A stretch of DNA of 28,848 bases from the NCBI GenBank assembly GCA_011049795.1, contig DRHD01000014.1, positions 1 to 28,848 on the forward strand, in the 5' to 3' direction. Numbering within the stretch: position 1 is the stretch's first letter; the number at the start of each line of letters is the position of its first letter. Below, one piece after another: positions 24,300 through 28,848 of this stretch. A program made the position numbers and the translations under genes. The notes under the pieces were generated by a model. That model made no database searches, was not told the DNA's origin, and saw nothing but the letters and a program-made list of their open reading frames with translations. This stretch comes from Porticoccus sp. GTDB taxonomy: Bacteria > Pseudomonadota > Gammaproteobacteria > Pseudomonadales > Porticoccaceae.

Positions 24300-25964
24300 T
24301 TAATGCTTCAGCCTTTTGTACTTCACCCGCTTAGGCTGAGCATCCTGCCCTTTCCTTTTAATAAAGTCTTCGTGGTATTCAGTGTAACCACCTTCAAAGA
24401 GCACTACTTCACTGTCGCCTTCGTAGGCGAGGATATGGGTGGCAACCCGATCCAGAAACCAGCGGTCGTGGGAGATAATCATCGCGCAGCCGGGGAAAGT
24501 TTGAATGGCCTCTTCCAATGCGCGGAGGGTTTCAATATCTAGATCGTTTGAGGGCTCATCCAGTAGTAACAGGTTGGCGCCTTGTTTTAGAGTATTAGCC
24601 AGATGTAAGCGGCCACGTTCACCACCTGATAAGTCACCCACACGTTTTTGCTGATCACCACCTTTGAAGTTAAAGCGGCCGGCATAGGCTCGGGATGATA
24701 CCTGGTAGTTTCCGATTTGAAGGTTGTCCTGTCCTCCAGAAATCTCTTCCCAAACGGTTTTGCTGTCGTCCAGATTTTCCCGACTTTGTTCCACAAAGGC
24801 CAACTTAACGGTTTCACCGAGGGTGATGGTGCCGCTATCGGGTTGTTCTGTGCCGGTAATCATGCGGAACAGGGTGGATTTGCCCGCCCCGTTACCACCA
24901 ACAATACCGACGATAGCCCCTTTGGGGATGCTGAAGGACAGGTTGTCGAGCAGTAGTGCATCACCAAAGCTTTTGCTCACACCATCAAATTCAATGACTT
25001 TATCGCCTAGGCGAGGGCCGGGCGGAATATAAATTTCATTGGTTTCGTTACGGCGTTGGAAGTCCTGAGAGTTCATCTCGTCAAAACGGGCCAGACGCGC
25101 TTTGTTTTTGGCGCGACGACCTTTGGGGCTTTGGCGAACCCATTCGAGTTCGTGCTTGATGGTTCGTTGGTGGGCATCTTCCTGCTTCTGCTCTGTTGCA
25201 AGGCGCTGTTCTTTGGTTTCCAGCCAGGTGGTGTAGTTACCTTCGTAGGGAATGCCGTGGCCCCGATCCAGCTCTAATATCCAGCCGGCAACATTATCGA
25301 GAAAGTAGCGGTCATGGGTGACTGCCACTACGGTGCCAGAGAACTCCTCGAGGAATTTTTCCAGCCAATAAACCGATTCGGCATCCAAGTGGTTGGTGGG
25401 CTCATCAAGCAAAATCATGTCGGGTTTGGAGAGTAGTAAGCGGCAGAGTGCTACTCGACGTTTTTCGCCCCCAGAGAGCTTGGTGACATCGGCTTCCCAC
25501 GGTGGCAGGCGCAAGGCGTCTGCGGCTACTTCCAAGGTGTGATTGAGGTTGTGGGCATCCCAGGCTTCAATAATATTTTCCAGCTGCCCTTGACGCTTGG
25601 CTAATTTATCAAAATCGGCATCGGGTGCTGCGTAGTCAGCATAGACTTGATCCAGTTCTTTCAGGGCATCGACTGCTTCGTGAACACCATCTTCCACGTT
25701 GCCTCGTACGTCTTTTTCCTGGTCAAGCTGTGGTTCCTGTGGCAAGTAGCCCACTTTGATACCCGGCATGGGGCGAGCCTCACCCTGAATATCGGTATCG
25801 AGCCCCGCCATGATTTTCAGCAGGGTGGATTTACCCGAACCGTTAAGACCGAGTACGCCGATTTTGGCACCGGGGAAAAAGGACAGTGAAATATCTTTCA
25901 GGATTTCGCGTTTGGGTGGGACCACTTTCCCCACACGATTCATGGTGTATACGTATTGAGCCAT
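24300..25964 (-). CDS. ettA: Energy-dependent translational throttle protein (EttA, ABC-F family)
   Basis: Cytosolic ATPase with two ABC domains and no membrane part. It binds the ribosomal E site and gates elongation according to ATP level. 554 residues, standard. First domain: Walker A GLNGSGKST (39-47), signature LSGGEKRRVALCRLL, Walker B ILLDEPTNHLD. Second domain: GGNGAGKSTLFRM, LSGGERGRLHLANTL, LLLDEPSNDLD. Between them lies the charged ABC-F linker with LEWVRQSPKGRRAKNKARLARFDEM. The start MAQYVYTMNRVGKVVPPKR is the family start. Confidence 0.97.
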   Translation of the reverse strand: MAQYVYTMNRVGKVVPPKREILKDISLSFFPGAKIGVLGLNGSGKSTLLKIMAGLDTDIQGEARPMPGIKVGYLPQEPQLDQEKDVRGNVEDGVHEAVDALKELDQVYADYAAPDADFDKLAKRQGQLENIIEAWDAHNLNHTLEVAADALRLPPWEADVTKLSGGEKRRVALCRLLLSKPDMILLDEPTNHLDAESVYWLEKFLEEFSGTVVAVTHDRYFLDNVAGWILELDRGHGIPYEGNYTTWLETKEQRLATEQKQEDAHQRTIKHELEWVRQSPKGRRAKNKARLARFDEMNSQDFQRRNETNEIYIPPGPRLGDKVIEFDGVSKSFGDALLLDNLSFSIPKGAIVGIVGGNGAGKSTLFRMITGTEQPDSGTITLGETVKLAFVEQSRENLDDSKTVWEEISGGQDNLQIGNYQVSSRAYAGRFNFKGGDQQKRVGDLSGGERGRLHLANTLKQGANLLLLDEPSNDLDIETLRALEEAIQTFPGCAMIISHDRWFLDRVATHILAYEGDSEVVLFEGGYTEYHEDFIKRKGQDAQPKRVKYKRLKH

Positions 25965-26049
25965 TGGATTCAGTAACTATCAGGTTGTTTAGATAGCCCG
26001 TATTCTAGCGGAAATCAGCAAGTAACAGGAACAGGCCCTGGTATAAGCT

Positions 26050-26784
26050 CTAACCTTTTACTGGTTGATCAAACCCAAGGTTGCCCATCTCAATGCCGCG
26101 TCGGAAGTCGAGCATATGCTTCTTCATCCACTCTTCTGCCTTGTCGGGGTTATTCTCACAAATGGCACCGTAGATATGTTGGTGTGCAACGAGTATCCGT
26201 TCACCGGGTGAAAGTGCCTGAATAACTGCGCCCCAAGCGACTGGATAGAACAGTTCGTTCAGTGGTGCTCTGGCTAACAGCAGGGCGCTATTGTGGGTAG
26301 CTTCGGCGAGAAGGTTATGAAATTCGATTTCAGCGTCTAACAGGGCATCGTGGTCATCCATCACCTCGCGGGTGCGGACTAGGTTGGCGGCTAATAATTG
26401 TTTGTCCTTGCGCGTTGCGGAAATGCAGGCCAATTTACTGGCTAGGGGCTCCAGCCCCATGGCAACTTGCCATAACTCTTCATAGGTGACCTGGTGCATT
26501 AACAGGGCTGAGGTGACAGAGCGTCCCACGGTATCTGTTGAGGGTAGGGTGACCACCAAGCGTTTTCGGTCTGCTCGGCCCAGTATGCCGCCATGCTCCA
26601 GTAGCCGGATAGCTTCACGAACGGTGGAGCGAGTCACACCAAACTGCTCGGCGAGCTTGGTTTCGGTGGGCAGTAACTCCCCTGTTTTGATCTCCCCGGA
26701 AACAATGGCCTTGCGGATTTTTTCACTCACGACCCGGTAGGCGGGTTGGTGGGCGATTTTTTCGAAGTTAACCTGTTTTGTCAT
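26050..26784 (-). CDS. GntR-family transcriptional regulator, FadR/FCD subfamily
   Basis: 244 residues. The N-terminal winged helix-turn-helix (about 15-78) includes GELLPTETKLAEQFGVTRSTVREAIRLLE in parts. The C-terminal FCD ligand domain (about 95-230) has candidate metal ligands His156, His201 and His223 in EIEFHNLLAEATHN, VAHQHIYGAI and MKKHMLDF. Members of this subfamily sense small carboxylic acids or acyl-CoA. It is divergent from icmF, about 250 nt away, so regulation of icmF and itself is likely. GGGG lies 4-7 nt before the ATG. Confidence 0.9.
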   Translation of the reverse strand: MTKQVNFEKIAHQPAYRVVSEKIRKAIVSGEIKTGELLPTETKLAEQFGVTRSTVREAIRLLEHGGILGRADRKRLVVTLPSTDTVGRSVTSALLMHQVTYEELWQVAMGLEPLASKLACISATRKDKQLLAANLVRTREVMDDHDALLDAEIEFHNLLAEATHNSALLLARAPLNELFYPVAWGAVIQALSPGERILVAHQHIYGAICENNPDKAEEWMKKHMLDFRRGIEMGNLGFDQPVKG

Positions 26785-26876
26785 TTACCCCAAACCCCTT
26801 GCCTATATTCATATGTTATAGCCAGTAGGTGAATTGATTTGGCTAGTAACCGCTAGAGTAACAGAATTTACTATAA

Positions 26877-26905
26877 TTGACATGTTGTCGGACAATGAGT
26901 CAATA
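26877..26905 (+). promoter_or_regulatory. Candidate GntR operator overlapping a possible -35 element of icmF
   Basis: In the divergent gap the perfect dyad TTGTC-G-GACAA (26885-26895) fits the TNGTNNNACNA style of operators known for FadR-subfamily regulators. It begins 2 nt after a consensus -35 hexamer TTGACA (26877-26882); the -10 expected 17 nt later (TCAATA) is poor. The site lies about 100 nt upstream of the GntR gene and 140 nt upstream of icmF. Confidence 0.45.
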
Positions 26906-27034
26906 TAGGCTATATTTGGTACTACACAAGTACGGGAAAATGCGTGAAAACAGCCTTCTAGATCGTTTGTTTGGGCCGACGTATTTTTATTGATCACCCG
27001 TTTGAACCCCAGTGCCCAGCAGAGGATTGTGGCC

Positions 27035-28848
27035 ATGGTAGACGCTATTCAAAACGAGATGCTTTCGACAGATAACACTGAAAGGCCCTTGCGTATTGTA
27101 ACAGCGGCATCACTCTTTGACGGCCATGATGCCGCCATCAATGTGATGCGCCGCCTGATTCAGGCCCAGGGTGTCGAGGTGATTCACCTAGGTCACAACC
27201 GCAGTGTGGATGAGGTGGTTCGTGCGGCTATTCAAGAGGATGCTGATGCCATTGCCGTGAGCTCTTACCAGGGTGGCCACATGGAGTATTTTCGTTATAT
27301 GTTGCAGCTTCTCAGGGAGAGCGGTGCTGAACATATCAAAGTGTTTGGTGGCGGTGGTGGCACCATCACGCTGGAAGAAATTGCTGAACTTGAATCTGAA
27401 GGTGTGGTGCGAATTTATCACCCTGCCCATGGGATAGAGTTGGGTTTGGTAGGAATGATTGAAGACTTGGTTGATCTTGCAGGGCGAGGTCGAGAGAGAG
27501 GTCGAGTCAATGTTGATATGCCAGAACAGCCTGCCATGGATGATGAGGTTGATGTCGCACAGATGATCTCTGCAATTGAAAACGGTGCTATTGGCAAGGT
27601 AGACCTTTCACGATTGAAAAAAGAATGGCTGTCGTCAGCTGAAGGCACACCAGTTGTTGGTATCACTGGTACGGGGGGCGCGGGGAAAAGCAGCCTTGTT
27701 GATGAGCTGCTTGACCGGTTTTTACAGCACCAGCCTGAGATGCGAATTGCTGTGCTGGCGGTGGATCCAACCCGTCGTCGTACGGGCGGTGCGCTGCTAG
27801 GCGACCGGATTCGGATGAATAGCCTAGCGTCCAAGAATATTTATATGCGCTCCATGGCGACACGCCGACAGCATTTGGCGACCAGCAAAATGTTGGGCGA
27901 TGTGACCTTATTTCTGAGGTCACTGGGTTACGATTTGGTGTTGCTTGAGACGGCGGGTATTGGTCAGAGTGATTCTGAAATTGTCGATTTAGTCGATTTC
28001 TCTCTTTATATCATGACCAGTGATTTTGGCGCAGCCAGCCAGTTGGAAAAAATCGATATGATCGATTATGCCGACATGGTTATTCTCAATAAATATGACA
28101 AGCGAGGCGCGGTGGATGCACTGCGGGATATACGCAAGCAGTGGCAGCGAAATCACAACGCCTTTACGGTTTCCCCGGATCAAATCCCGGTCTACCCCAC
28201 CATTGCCAGCCAGTTTAATGACCCCGGTATCAATAGAGCGTTTTCGAATTTGTGTCGACTGTTGGTTGAGAAACTGGACTTAGATAATACGTTTGTAAGC
28301 TCTGCGCCAGAGTCAGGGTCGAGGTCAGAGTCGAGCTCAGAGTTAGAGGCGGAGCCAAAATCCGTGGCGCTGATACCGGCTAACCGGATTCGTTATCTTG
28401 CTGAAATTAGCGAGCAAGGACGAGAAATAAAGGCGCGCAATGCACAACAGGTGGAATTGGCCTCGGTGGCCTATCAGAGCTATCAGGTACTGAAATCACT
28501 GGCTGATCAGGCGTTGCCAGAGCCTATGAGATTTTATCCTGATAAGCATTTGTCTGCTGATCAGGTTGATCCTACCTTGCTGAAATTACGCCAACGTTAT
28601 CAAGATGCTATGGCCGGTTTGAATGCAGACTCCGTCAGCTTATTGAAGTCTTGGCCCGACCGTAAGTCGGGTGTTGAGCAGGCGCAATACGCCTATTCCA
28701 TTCGTGGCAAAGAAGTCTCTGGTGATAACTATATCGAGACCCTCAGCCATTTAATGGTGCCGAAAGTTGCAGCACCTCAATATAACGAATGGGGCCAACA
28801 GTTAGCCTTTTTACTGGCTGAAAACTTGCCGGGTAGTTATCCCTATAC
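27035..28848 (+). CDS. icmF: Fused isobutyryl-CoA mutase IcmF, N-terminal two thirds (3' end outside window)
   Basis: Adenosylcobalamin-dependent mutase interconverting isobutyryl-CoA and n-butyryl-CoA (some forms act on pivalyl-CoA), fused to its G-protein chaperone. 604 codons are visible, open to the window edge. Domain order: B12-binding (about 18-150) with SLFDGHDAAINVMRR (candidate lower ligand His31), SSYQGGHMEYF and FGGGGGTIT. A MeaI-type GTPase follows (about 206-415) with P-loop GTGGAGKSS, DPTRRRTGGALLGDR, LETAGIGQSD and NKYD (352-355). A Ser/Glu-rich linker (about 424-442) precedes the start of the mutase barrel (MRFYPDKHL, QYAYSIRGKEVSGDNYIETLS, ending SYPY just where TAGVF is expected). 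The ATG at 27035 has AGAGGA upstream. Confidence 0.94.
   Translation, partial: MVDAIQNEMLSTDNTERPLRIVTAASLFDGHDAAINVMRRLIQAQGVEVIHLGHNRSVDEVVRAAIQEDADAIAVSSYQGGHMEYFRYMLQLLRESGAEHIKVFGGGGGTITLEEIAELESEGVVRIYHPAHGIELGLVGMIEDLVDLAGRGRERGRVNVDMPEQPAMDDEVDVAQMISAIENGAIGKVDLSRLKKEWLSSAEGTPVVGITGTGGAGKSSLVDELLDRFLQHQPEMRIAVLAVDPTRRRTGGALLGDRIRMNSLASKNIYMRSMATRRQHLATSKMLGDVTLFLRSLGYDLVLLETAGIGQSDSEIVDLVDFSLYIMTSDFGAASQLEKIDMIDYADMVILNKYDKRGAVDALRDIRKQWQRNHNAFTVSPDQIPVYPTIASQFNDPGINRAFSNLCRLLVEKLDLDNTFVSSAPESGSRSESSSELEAEPKSVALIPANRIRYLAEISEQGREIKARNAQQVELASVAYQSYQVLKSLADQALPEPMRFYPDKHLSADQVDPTLLKLRQRYQDAMAGLNADSVSLLKSWPDRKSGVEQAQYAYSIRGKEVSGDNYIETLSHLMVPKVAAPQYNEWGQQLAFLLAENLPGSYPY

Noticed and set aside
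27188..27923. Minus-strand frames inside icmF (80, 138 and 86 codons)
   Set aside because: The plus strand carries a continuous frame with clear B12-binding and GTPase motifs; these are shadows.
1..28848. Mobile elements, CRISPR arrays, tRNA or rRNA genes, toxin-antitoxin or phage modules
   Set aside because: No transposase, integrase, regular spaced repeats, cloverleaf-like stretch or phage gene was recognised on either strand.

Overview
The window looks like a chromosomal segment of a free-living, probably marine, gammaproteobacterium. The Gram-negative features are a TonB-dependent outer-membrane receptor, periplasmic binding proteins, a lipobox lipoprotein, and EttA, GlpK and YehS homologues. 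Moderate GC content and family content suggest the Cellvibrionales/Spongiibacter type, but the exact taxon is inference.

Positions 1-15266 hold a tightly packed, same-strand cobalamin (vitamin B12) cluster of 16 genes, with many 1-4 nt overlaps and GTG/TTG starts. The order is btuB (5' end missing), btuR/cobA, cobQ, a BtuM-like membrane protein, cobB, a BtuF-like protein without signal peptide, cbiZ, btuC, btuD, cobU, cobT, cobC, cobS, cbiB, cobD, btuF and bluB. Together these genes can bring corrinoids across both membranes, adenosylate them, cut off a non-native lower loop (CbiZ), make the aminopropanol-phosphate arm (CobD, CbiB), make 5,6-dimethylbenzimidazole (BluB) and rebuild the nucleotide loop (CobU, CobT, CobC, CobS). 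This is a complete uptake, salvage and remodelling set. Of corrin-ring synthesis only the two amidation steps (CobB, CobQ) are present here. A strong bidirectional terminator at about 15317-15347 closes the cluster.

Positions 15375-16893 hold an amt ammonium transporter on the minus strand. Upstream it has a good sigma-54 promoter match and a leader with two successive hairpins. Next to it is a possible 29-residue membrane peptide gene (+). Positions 17105-18929 hold small + strand genes: DUF4404, a SPOR-domain lipoprotein, a DCC-family thiol protein and a cupin.

Positions 18992-20812 (minus) hold a decayed GIDE-type membrane protein gene (internal loss, two in-frame stops, one frameshift) downstream of intact lemA, then a secreted histidine-rich protein gene. 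Further on are glpK (+), a yehS-like DUF1456 gene (-), an orphan three-repeat helicase-associated-domain gene (+), a second bidirectional terminator, ettA (-) and a GntR/FCD regulator (-). The regulator is divergent from a 3'-truncated gene for IcmF, the fused adenosylcobalamin-dependent acyl-CoA mutase and G-protein chaperone. IcmF would be a consumer of the cofactor made by the first half of the window. No rRNA, tRNA, CRISPR array, insertion sequence or phage gene was seen.
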